A DNA stretch of 5,573 nucleotides from Caldilineaceae bacterium. GTDB taxonomy: Bacteria > Chloroflexota > Anaerolineae > Caldilineales > Caldilineaceae. Location of the stretch: contig JAPKMV010000272.1 of NCBI GenBank assembly GCA_026645635.1, positions 1 to 5,573 of the forward strand. The letters run 5' to 3'. Made by a program: the position numbers and the translations under genes. The notes beneath the pieces were generated by a model. That model had not been told where the DNA came from. It did not search any database and was given only the letters and a program-made list of their open reading frames with translations. Shown one piece after another: positions 1 through 5,573 of this stretch (positions within the stretch are counted from its first letter, which is position 1; the number at the start of each line of letters is the position of its first letter).

Positions 1-54
1 AAGGCGCAAAGACGCCAGGAGAAAAACGCTTTGCGACTTTGCGTCTTTGCGTGC
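1..54. repeat. Imperfect inverted repeat with CTTTGCG 8-mers, possibly cut by the window edge
   Basis: Three tandem 8-mers, CTTTGCGA, CTTTGCGT and CTTTGCGT, occupy 29-52. The last copy, read as GCGTCTTTGCGT at 41-52, is the reverse complement of 4-15 (GCGCAAAGACGC) at 11 of 12 positions, so the segment can fold back with about a 25-base loop. The left end may extend beyond the window. This resembles the short palindromic intergenic repeats scattered in many multicellular or large-genome bacteria. I recognise the style of repeat but cannot name a family. It lies just upstream of the CHAT protease gene and carries no reading frame. Confidence 0.65.
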
Positions 55-75
55 CAAAAAGCTATTACCGATAAA
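47..75 (+). promoter_or_regulatory. Possible sigma-70-type promoter at the repeat's right end
   Basis: TTGCGT (47-52) and GATAAA (70-75) are separated by 17 bases, the preferred spacing for -35 and -10 boxes. They match the consensus at three and four of six positions. The -35-like box lies inside the CTTTGCG repeat, so the repeat edge could help drive the downstream two-gene unit. The leader would be about 80 bases before the ATG at 166. In a short stretch such a match is expected fairly often by chance, so this is only a candidate. Nothing else resembling an operator or riboswitch is visible between 55 and 165. Confidence 0.22.
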
Positions 76-165
76 GTCTCATGTGCGCAGCCCTGACCCT
101 GAACCGACCTTCCTTGCCGGCAGACCGCTGTGATCTCTGCCGCCCACGCCCACTGCGAGCCAACC

Positions 166-1086
166 ATGCCATCTGAGACCGGCAAGACCACCATCCTCTT
201 TCTGGCCGCCAATCCGGTGGACACCGGCCAACTGCGCCTGGGCAACGAGGTGAAGGGCATTCGGAAAGCCTTTGAACGGGCGAAGAATCGGGACAACTTT
301 AGCCTGCACAGCCGATGGGCTGTCACCATCGACGATCTGGCCCATGCCTTGCAGGAGTTCGAGGATGGCCCGCTCATTCTTCACTTTGCCGGGCATGGCG
401 AAGATGCCGCAATCTATTTGGAGGGAAACGACGGGAGCAAGGTGCGGGTGGAAGCCGCTGCACTGCGAGATTTCCTGGCGCTCTTTCCCACCATCCAGTG
501 CGTGGTGCTCAACGCCTGTTACAGCGAAGAACTGGCCGCTGCGCTGGCCGCAGTCGTGCCCTGCGTCGTCGGTATGGCCGTGGCCGTGGACAATGCGTTG
601 GCCAGCGACTTTTCCGTGGCCTTCTACGATGGCGTCGGCAAGAGCACCGACTACAAGCGGGCGTTCGATCTGGCAGTGGGCCGGCTGCAACTGAAGGGAG
701 GGTTGGATGCTGTACGCCCGGTGTTCAAGCCAGGGAAGGCAGCGCCGCCGCTACAGCCGCCAGCAGCACAGGGCGTCGCAGCCTCCCCCCGCCTGATCGT
801 ACCGCCCCTGACCACCGTCACCGGTCAGCAGCACGGGCAGTTCGCCGAGGCGCTGGCCGGCGCCTTCAACCAGCAGACGCTCACGGAGATGGTGCAGGTG
901 AAGCTGAGCCAGACGCTGGCCAACGTCGTCGGCGGGGCGACCTTCGGCGCTGTGACCTTCAATCTGGTGGACTGGGCGAAGCGGTCAGGCTATCTGACCG
1001 AACTGCTTCAGGGGGCGCTGGACACGCAGCCCCGCAACCAGAAGCTGCGGGATTTTGCCTTGTCGGTAGGGGCGAAAGAGGCATAG
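166..1086 (+). CDS. CHAT-domain cysteine protease with C-terminal EAD1-like domain
   Basis: The product is a 306-residue cytosolic protein with no signal peptide or membrane segment. Residues 8-185 match the CHAT (caspase HetF-associated) fold. A hydrophobic strand opens it (TILFLAANP), the His motif HFAGHGE gives His77, and VVLNACYS gives Cys118, the expected catalytic dyad. GMAVAVDNALASDF follows, as is typical after the Cys strand. A Pro/Ala-rich linker spans about 188-220. Residues 222-296 are helical and look like Effector-Associated Domain 1, with an FAEALAGAF start and the pattern LVDWAKRSGYLTELL. EAD domains are known to join effectors and sensors of bacterial conflict systems by homotypic contact. 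CHAT proteins include the peptidase subunit that acts with gRAMP/Cas7-11 in type III-E CRISPR, but no CRISPR context exists here. The start is the ATG at 166. An in-frame GTG at 130 would add 12 unremarkable residues; neither has a strong Shine-Dalgarno. The next gene begins 10 bases downstream, so an operon is likely. The CHAT call is firm, the EAD1 call good, the target unknown. Confidence 0.9.
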   Translation: MPSETGKTTILFLAANPVDTGQLRLGNEVKGIRKAFERAKNRDNFSLHSRWAVTIDDLAHALQEFEDGPLILHFAGHGEDAAIYLEGNDGSKVRVEAAALRDFLALFPTIQCVVLNACYSEELAAALAAVVPCVVGMAVAVDNALASDFSVAFYDGVGKSTDYKRAFDLAVGRLQLKGGLDAVRPVFKPGKAAPPLQPPAAQGVAASPRLIVPPLTTVTGQQHGQFAEALAGAFNQQTLTEMVQVKLSQTLANVVGGATFGAVTFNLVDWAKRSGYLTELLQGALDTQPRNQKLRDFALSVGAKEA

Positions 1087-1088
1087 GG
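1085..1088 (+). promoter_or_regulatory. Shine-Dalgarno-like AGGG before the metalloprotease gene
   Basis: AGGG at 1085-1088 overlaps the TAG stop of the CHAT gene and lies 8 bases before the ATG at 1097. This spacing supports that ATG as the start and suggests that translation of the two genes is linked. Confidence 0.45.
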
Positions 1089-1096
1089 CACAGCCA

Positions 1097-2500
1097 ATGA
1101 ACCTCATCCAACGCCAGGACGCCCTGCTGCGCTATGAACGGGACGGATTGCTGGCCAGCTTTCAGACCTGGCGCAACATCACCGCCAACGACAGCGCATG
1201 GCAGAAGCACTTCACCCAGGTGCGGCGCATCACCGCCCTGTTGGAGCCGCTGGTCGCCCACGCCGGGAACGCCGCCGCCGAAGACGACATAGCGGCGCTC
1301 AATCGCCACGAGCGGCAGGCGAAGCAACTTCTCTTTGCCCAACGCACCTGGGACTACTTCCGCAGCAAACTCTCCCTGCGTGACCTGAAAGATCTGCGTC
1401 CCCTGCTCCAGTGCGCCGACGAGTTTGCCTGGTCGTGCTACCGCCCTGCGTGGGAAGCGGCGCGGCAGGCGAACGAGATCGACGCCAACGATCTCAAGGA
1501 GCCGCCCCTCGTCTACCTCACCGGCAGCGAGACCCCCTTCGTCCAGGTGCGCCAGGGACGCTTCACGCCCGAAGGCATTGGCGCGGAGGATGTCCGCGCC
1601 TACGGCAGCCTGCTGGCGCTGCCCATTCCGGTCATCGGTCTGCCCTGGCCGCAGTTGAAGCAGGTATCGCTGGTCGTCACCCTCGCCCATGAAGTGGGTC
1701 ATGCCGTGGATGAGGACTTCGGGGTGGGCGCAGCGGTCGATGCAGCCATCGGCAGTCTAGGCGGCGTCCTGGGCGAGCGCAGCAAGGCGTGGCTGGCGTG
1801 GCGGCGAGAACTCATTGCCGACGTGTACGGCGTGCTCTGCGTCGGGCCGGCCCATCTCATTGCCCTCTCCGACTACCTGCTGACGACGGAAGATGCTGTC
1901 AGGGCAGAGCGGGTTGACCTGAAACAGCCGGGCAAGTACCCACCCCGCCAACTGCGCGTCTTCTTCAACGCCCGACTGTTGGCTGCCATCGGGCTGGCCG
2001 ACGTGGGTGTCTGGCCGGCGTGGGATGAACTCTATCCGGTGCGGGGGATGCAGGACTTCGACGACTACGCCGCCGACGCCGACGCGGTGGCGCGAGCGCT
2101 GCTGAACACGCCGGTGTCCAAGTTCGGCGGGAAGACGGCGAGGGAAGTGATCTGCATGGCGCAGCAGGAGTGGGCGGAGGTGGAGCGCCGCGCCGCCATG
2201 CTGCCCGCCGCCGATGACCGGCTGCCCTGGTCCATCGCCAGAGTACGGGATGCAGTGGAGACGCAGAGCCTGTTTCGCCTCACCTTTGCGGCGGCGACGC
2301 TGGCCTCTTTTCGGGCGGCAGACCCGGCAGCACAGGCGAAGAAGTTGGAACGGATGATTCAGACTGTGGTGGGATGGGCGCCCTACGGCAAGCGAGGGAC
2401 GCAGAAGGATAGAACGGCGGACGAGGCGCTCTTTGCCGAGCAGCAGGCACACCTGGCCGACGCCGTGGAGAAACTGCGCCGGATGGCGTTGGGCGAGTAG
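1097..2500 (+). CDS. Putative zinc metalloprotease (HEVGH), partner of the CHAT gene
   Basis: The product is 467 residues, with no signal peptide, so it is predicted cytosolic. The clear functional mark is VTLAHEVGHAVDE, giving zinc ligands His198 and His202 with Glu199 as the general base. The segment RRELIADVYG, 36 residues after His202, supplies Glu238 as a likely third ligand and Asp242 as a supporting acid. This is a gluzincin-like ExxxD arrangement, as in M48-type peptidases. The flanks of both motifs are hydrophobic helices (about 185-204 and 232-262), which fits an active-site helix pair. Residues 1-125 are helical and charged with no recognised domain. A PPRQLRVFFNARLL segment follows the active site at 282-295. 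The C-terminal 120 residues are helical, and I see no EAD there. It follows the CHAT gene by 10 bases, suggesting a two-protease module. I do not recognise a named family, so catalytic activity is inferred from the motifs. A degenerate or regulatory role remains possible. Confidence 0.8.
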   Translation: MNLIQRQDALLRYERDGLLASFQTWRNITANDSAWQKHFTQVRRITALLEPLVAHAGNAAAEDDIAALNRHERQAKQLLFAQRTWDYFRSKLSLRDLKDLRPLLQCADEFAWSCYRPAWEAARQANEIDANDLKEPPLVYLTGSETPFVQVRQGRFTPEGIGAEDVRAYGSLLALPIPVIGLPWPQLKQVSLVVTLAHEVGHAVDEDFGVGAAVDAAIGSLGGVLGERSKAWLAWRRELIADVYGVLCVGPAHLIALSDYLLTTEDAVRAERVDLKQPGKYPPRQLRVFFNARLLAAIGLADVGVWPAWDELYPVRGMQDFDDYAADADAVARALLNTPVSKFGGKTAREVICMAQQEWAEVERRAAMLPAADDRLPWSIARVRDAVETQSLFRLTFAAATLASFRAADPAAQAKKLERMIQTVVGWAPYGKRGTQKDRTADEALFAEQQAHLADAVEKLRRMALGE

Positions 2501-2536
2501 GCCCGGTCGATGCGTTTCTGTCACCCCCTCACCCTC
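2501..2536. other. Short tail-to-tail gap between convergent genes
   Basis: Only 36 bases separate the TAG of the metalloprotease gene from the minus-strand TGA of the lipoprotein gene. No GC-rich hairpin followed by a T run is visible on either strand, so an intrinsic terminator cannot be assigned. The right part of the gap is occupied by the pyrimidine-rich tandem repeat described separately. Confidence 0.7.
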
Positions 2537-2544
2537 TCACCTTG
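2521..2544. repeat. Pyrimidine-rich 8-bp tandem repeat
   Basis: Three consecutive 8-mers read TCACCCCC, TCACCCTC and TCACCTTG on the plus strand. On the minus strand they place TGA three times at an 8-base period, in different reading frames, and the first of these is the stop codon of the lipoprotein gene. Similar CACCC/CTCTCC tracts recur just after the ATPase stop (3681-3709). This looks like a remnant of a C-rich intergenic repeat rather than a gene-specific signal. Confidence 0.45.
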
Positions 2545-3661
2545 TCGAGTATTCCGCCGGCATAGCCACAAAGGCCAGGATCGTCGTCGGGAAGCGGTCG
2601 GTGACGAGTAGAAACCCATCGAATTCGCCGCTCTGGAACCGCACGACACCCTCCCAGTTACGCGGGGAAAGGTCGCCGATCAGCCGCAGTTGCAGCGGCG
2701 GTCGGTCAGTCAAGATGACGCCATCGGCGGTGACCGCCAGTTCCACGAGCCGCTCGACGGCGTCGTTGCGACTGTGCGTCGGCCCTTCGCCGTGCTGTGT
2801 GGTCAGCGCATCCGCCCCCGGATTCAAGGTCGCGGCCTCGCCACGCTGGAAGAAGTTGACCGCCCAGAAACGCCCCGCCGCGTCCGTGCTGGTGGCATCA
2901 GTCAGGCGATATTCCAGCGGCGACAGCGGCAGCGCGCCGAGCGGCAGCAGATCAGCCGTGAAGGCGTGCGCCAGCGGCGCCGCGTTGACGTTGACGCCGT
3001 TGGCTTCGTGCAGCGTGATGACGCGCCCATCGGCCGCCACGGTGACCGCCTCATCGCCGATGTTGGTCAGCCCCGCCTGGGCAGGCAGCGGCTGCACGCT
3101 GGCGGGGTCGAGTTGAATGCGCCCGCGATCGGCGCTGAGTGCGCCGCGCACCACCCAGCCGCCGCCCCGCCGGTTTTCGATGGTCATGTAGACCTGGTCG
3201 CCGGCCACGGCCATCGCCTCGAAACCGTTGAAGCCGGGCAGCGACTGCGCCAGCCCGCCATCGTCGAAGGCGAGCAGCCCCGGCGTGAGTTCCGGCGCCG
3301 GCTGCGTGCGCAGCGCCCCAGCAATTTCTTCCACTGGCAGCGTAAAGAGATAGCCGCCGAAGCGATCGGGGTACTGCGGCAGCAGGACGATGCGGTCTTC
3401 TACCTGCGCCAGCCCGGAGATCTCTGCGCTGGGCCGGCCAAACACATCGCCCAGGGGAATACGCGTCACGGGCAATTCGCCATCGTCCGCAGCGCGCACC
3501 AGCGCTGCAGGCAACGCACCAGCGCAGCCGGCGAACAGCAGCGACAGCCCCAGCAGCGTGATTGTGCAAAGAATACGATAGACCGCGGATTTGGCGGATA
3601 AGGCGGATGCTCGCGGATTTTTCTGAATAGAATCCGCGTCAATCCGCCAAATCCGCGTCAT
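2537..3661 (-). CDS. Predicted lipoprotein, beta-propeller (phytase-like esterase type) body
   Basis: From the ATG at 3661 the product is 374 residues. A hydrophobic segment (ILCTITLLGLSLLFAG) leads to Cys46 in a lipobox-like LFAGC, so export and lipid anchoring outside the membrane are predicted; Phe at -3 is less usual. The mature part has repeated blade-like segments: GFEAMAVAGDQVYMTIENRR, NIGDEAVTVAADGRVITLHE, STDAAGRFWAVNFF and NWEGVV with GFLLVTDRF. Acidic residues recur at equivalent places, as in beta-propellers of the esterase-like phytase or SdiA-regulated type. The substrate is unknown. The start is uncertain. The first 27 or so residues translate the GCGGAT palindrome and serve as an unusually long n-region. 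A GTG at 3706 overlaps the ATPase stop (GTGA) and would give 389 residues. No other ATG, GTG or TTG lies between the palindrome and the hydrophobic core. It is probably co-transcribed with the ATPase gene. The lipoprotein call is good; the propeller family is tentative. Confidence 0.75.
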   Translation of the reverse strand: MTRIWRIDADSIQKNPRASALSAKSAVYRILCTITLLGLSLLFAGCAGALPAALVRAADDGELPVTRIPLGDVFGRPSAEISGLAQVEDRIVLLPQYPDRFGGYLFTLPVEEIAGALRTQPAPELTPGLLAFDDGGLAQSLPGFNGFEAMAVAGDQVYMTIENRRGGGWVVRGALSADRGRIQLDPASVQPLPAQAGLTNIGDEAVTVAADGRVITLHEANGVNVNAAPLAHAFTADLLPLGALPLSPLEYRLTDATSTDAAGRFWAVNFFQRGEAATLNPGADALTTQHGEGPTHSRNDAVERLVELAVTADGVILTDRPPLQLRLIGDLSPRNWEGVVRFQSGEFDGFLLVTDRFPTTILAFVAMPAEYSTR

Positions 3662-3672
3662 CCGCGGTCTAT
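3578..3672. repeat. 95-bp palindrome of four paired GCGGAT hexamers
   Basis: GCGGAT occurs at 3585, 3594, 3603 and 3613, and its complement ATCCGC at 3632, 3642, 3651 and 3660. Both arms have the same spacing read from the outside (9, 9, 10), so every hexamer pairs about a single axis at 3625. The outermost 13 bases (ATAGACCGCGGAT, 3578-3590) pair perfectly with 3660-3672. The blocks are separated by small symmetric internal loops of two or three bases, with a short apical loop near 3622-3628. I count about 35 Watson-Crick pairs. It overlaps the 5' coding end of the lipoprotein gene. The form is that of a non-autonomous mini-element or REP-like hairpin; the family is not named here. Confidence 0.85.
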
Positions 3673-3702
3673 TCCAATTCCCTCTCCCCCGCAACTCGCC
3701 CG

Positions 3703-5573
3703 TCACCCCACATCCGGCAGATGATAGGCCGGAACGTTGGTCGTGCGGTCGCGCGTACCGTCATCATACTGGATGCGCCAGTAGGGCGCCCACGCCAGCA
3801 TCGTCGCGCCCAGGTTGACGTCGCTGCGCCGCAGCTTGATTTCGGTGGTGGTGATGTTGTCCAACACGCTGTCCCACGCAGCCGTGATCTCGTCTGTGCG
3901 CGCCTTCAGGTCGGCTTCGAGCTGTTTGACTTCGGCGTCCATGCTCGCCAGCGCCTGCTTGGTCTCCTCCACCTCGGCGGCAGCGCGGCTGGCTTGGTTC
4001 CACTTGCTGGCCGCACTGCTTACCGCACGGCTGCTGCGCCGCCCCATGAACATGCTCACCACACTCTCGCCGATGTTGATCCACTGCTCGGTCTGCTTGG
4101 CCTGCGCCTGCATCTGCGTTTCGGTCAACTTCTGCTGCGCGCGGGTGATCTTGTCGGTCAGCTTGTCGATCTGCGCCGCCGTCTGCTTGGCCAGCCGATC
4201 CACTTCTGCGTCGCGCTGCTCGCGCGCCGCCTGCTGCAGCCGGATGCGGAAGGCGCGCTCGTCTTCGCGCGGTCCTTGGGCCAGCCCCAACTGCTCGTGA
4301 AGATTGACCTTGAGCGTGGTCTTGTAATAAAGATGATCCTCCAATTGGCGCCCGGCTGCCGTCAGTTTCCGGGCAGTGTTGGCGCCTTCCGGCGCTGCTG
4401 GGAAGTAGGGGCCTTGACCTTCTTCGACCCGTTCCGGTGAGCGCAGCAGTTCACGCTGGCGCACGGAGATCAGCTCGGCGCGCTCCCAGTCGTAGCCGGC
4501 GGGTCCTTCCTCCGGCTCGGCCAGCAACATGCGCTCCACCTGCTCGTCGACGCCCAACTTGCGGTCTGTAAACCGCAGCGACGCCATACCCAGGATGCCC
4601 GGCTGGTAGACAAGCTGCGCGCTGACAACGCTGATCTGCCCCCCCGCCTCTTCCGCCAGATAGCGGCGAGCGCCTGCCTCGTCGAGCACCGCGGGCAGGA
4701 AGACCTGCGTCACGGCGGGGTCGAGCGCCGGCGGCGCGGTCTGCAACCCGGAGGGCGCCGCCGGCGGAGTTGGTGCGGTTGGTGCAGCCGGGGCTGTGCT
4801 CGCTGGCGCGCTTACGACAGGTGAGGCCGCAGGCGGCGCGGTGGGCGTGACGACTGCCGCCGGGGTCGCCGCACTCTGCTTTTGCGGCGCGACGAGCGTG
4901 CGCACCTGGTTGAGCGTCAACGGCCCGCGCAGATAGCTCATCGCCCAGCGCGTGGTGAAGACGACGGGGCCATCGTCGTGGACGTTGTGCATCAGAAAGA
5001 CACGGCTGCCCAATTGGGTGATCAGCTTGTCGTAGTCGGCCTTTTCGGATTGGCCCGCCTCCGACAGCGCCCCCTTGAGACCGGCCAGCACCCGCTCCTT
5101 GTCCCGCTCCGCTTGCAGCTTGCCGATGAACCAGGTACCGGCGTTGGTCAGCCCCTTGTAGTCGATGTCCACCGGGTTCTGCGTCACCAGCACGCAGCCC
5201 AGGCCAAAGGCGCGGCCCTGCTTGAGCAGCGTCAGCAGCGGGCGCTTGGACGACGGCTCGCCCACCGGCGGGAAATAGCCGAAGATCTCATCGAAATAGA
5301 GCAGCGCGCGCAGGCTCGTCGTGCCGCTCTGCCGCCGCATCCAGGTGACCAGGCTTTCCAGGATCAGCGTGACGATGAACATGCGCTCGCTGTCGCTCAG
5401 GTGGGCGATGTAGATCACGCTGTGGCGCGGCTTGCCGTTGGCATCGTAGAACATGCGCTCCACGTCAAGCGGTTCGCCCTGCAGCCAGACCTGGAAGCGG
5501 GGCGACGCAACCAGCGTGTTGAAGGCCATCGCCAGCCCAAAGCGATCCTTTTCCGGGAAGAAGGTGTCCACGT
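3703..5573 (-). CDS. HerA/FtsK-like ATPase with coiled-coil C-terminus (5' end outside window)
   Basis: The visible part is 622 residues and runs off the right edge. The N-terminal segment, including the Walker A P-loop, is not in the window. Residues 1-225 are the second half of a RecA-fold HerA/VirB4-like motor. SVIYIAHLSDSERMF leads in, and LLYFDEIFGYFPP holds Walker B (Asp94, Glu95). LLKQGRAFGLG is followed by VLVTQNP (130-133), the sensor strand typical of this class, and then GLTNAGTWFIGKLQ. A Pro/Ala/Thr-rich linker covers about 226-285. An unrecognised domain follows to about 430. Charged, heptad-like helices at about 435-500 and 528-585 predict coiled coils, separated by a small GESVVSMFMGRRSSR segment. 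The tail ends YWRIQYDDGTRDRT. Such ATPases pump or remodel DNA; HerA acts with the nuclease NurA, but no nuclease is visible here. The stop overlaps a possible GTG start of the lipoprotein gene. The ATPase class is firm; its cellular job is not. Confidence 0.88.
   Translation of the reverse strand, partial: VDTFFPEKDRFGLAMAFNTLVASPRFQVWLQGEPLDVERMFYDANGKPRHSVIYIAHLSDSERMFIVTLILESLVTWMRRQSGTTSLRALLYFDEIFGYFPPVGEPSSKRPLLTLLKQGRAFGLGCVLVTQNPVDIDYKGLTNAGTWFIGKLQAERDKERVLAGLKGALSEAGQSEKADYDKLITQLGSRVFLMHNVHDDGPVVFTTRWAMSYLRGPLTLNQVRTLVAPQKQSAATPAAVVTPTAPPAASPVVSAPASTAPAAPTAPTPPAAPSGLQTAPPALDPAVTQVFLPAVLDEAGARRYLAEEAGGQISVVSAQLVYQPGILGMASLRFTDRKLGVDEQVERMLLAEPEEGPAGYDWERAELISVRQRELLRSPERVEEGQGPYFPAAPEGANTARKLTAAGRQLEDHLYYKTTLKVNLHEQLGLAQGPREDERAFRIRLQQAAREQRDAEVDRLAKQTAAQIDKLTDKITRAQQKLTETQMQAQAKQTEQWINIGESVVSMFMGRRSSRAVSSAASKWNQASRAAAEVEETKQALASMDAEVKQLEADLKARTDEITAAWDSVLDNITTTEIKLRRSDVNLGATMLAWAPYWRIQYDDGTRDRTTNVPAYHLPDVG

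Noticed and set aside
29..52. Tandem CTTTGCG units as part of a CRISPR array
   Set aside because: The period is 8 bases with no spacers, far too short for CRISPR, and no cas gene is present despite CHAT proteins occurring with type III-E systems.
130..165. Upstream in-frame GTG start for the CHAT gene
   Set aside because: It adds only 12 residues with no domain content and no Shine-Dalgarno; the CHAT core begins right after the ATG at 166, which is the better choice.
81..176. A 31-codon frame starting ATG at 81 and ending at a TGA that overlaps the CHAT start, with a CDLC pair
   Set aside because: It could be a leader peptide, but there is no ribosome site and no regulatory amino-acid run, and a frame of this size is common by chance at this GC content.
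959..1702. Long minus-strand frame across the end of the CHAT gene and the start of the metalloprotease gene
   Set aside because: It is antisense to two genes with clear motifs, and its translation is low-complexity Gly/Arg/Leu-rich with no domain; a GC-driven shadow.
1757..2524. Minus-strand frame opposite the second half of the metalloprotease gene
   Set aside because: The His/Arg/Gln-rich product is typical of antisense codons of a GC-rich gene, with no recognisable motif.
2690..3601. Plus-strand frame of about 300 codons opposite the lipoprotein gene
   Set aside because: The Arg/Gln-rich translation has no domain, while the minus strand shows a lipobox and regular propeller-like blades.
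3578..3680. GCGGAT palindrome as an intrinsic terminator for the ATPase gene
   Set aside because: The stem is strong but interrupted, and no T run follows it in the minus-strand direction; it also lies inside the next reading frame.
3721..4440. Plus-strand frame opposite the C-terminal coiled coils of the ATPase
   Set aside because: The leucine/arginine-rich antisense product mirrors the heptad codons of the real gene.

Overview
The window is GC-rich (a little over 60% by eye) and holds four protein-coding genes in two convergent pairs, with short palindromic or tandem repeats at gene boundaries. The HerA-like ATPase type at the right end, the Ala/Pro-rich linkers and the mix of signalling-type protease genes with intergenic mini-repeats resemble Chloroflexota (Anaerolineae or Caldilineae), with filamentous cyanobacteria less likely because of the GC content. 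That placement is an inference; the window has no rRNA or other taxonomic marker.

Left half, plus strand. After a CTTTGCG-type repeat at the left edge comes a two-gene unit. The first gene encodes a CHAT-domain (caspase-like) cysteine protease with visible His and Cys catalytic motifs and a C-terminal helical domain that looks like Effector-Associated Domain 1 (EAD1). The second gene starts 10 bases later and encodes a 467-residue protein with an HEVGH zinc-protease motif and a plausible downstream glutamate ligand. The pair looks like a stress, cell-death or defence module in which EAD1 would link the CHAT protease to a sensor or NTPase in trans. No such partner is in the window. The metalloprotease could be a co-effector or a substrate of the CHAT enzyme.

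Right half, minus strand. The gene order in the direction of transcription is a HerA/FtsK-like ATPase (5' end, including Walker A, lies beyond the right edge), then a predicted lipoprotein with a beta-propeller-like body. The two reading frames can overlap by four bases (GTGA), so they are probably co-transcribed. The lipoprotein's start region runs through a 95-bp palindrome built from GCGGAT hexamers. Every conventional start codon lies in or before this palindrome, so the repeat appears to have become the 5' end of the gene.

The two pairs meet tail to tail across a 36-base gap that contains a pyrimidine-rich 8-bp tandem repeat and no clear intrinsic terminator. No tRNA, rRNA, CRISPR array, transposase gene or origin is visible. 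Apart from about 110 bases at the left and this gap, the window is coding.
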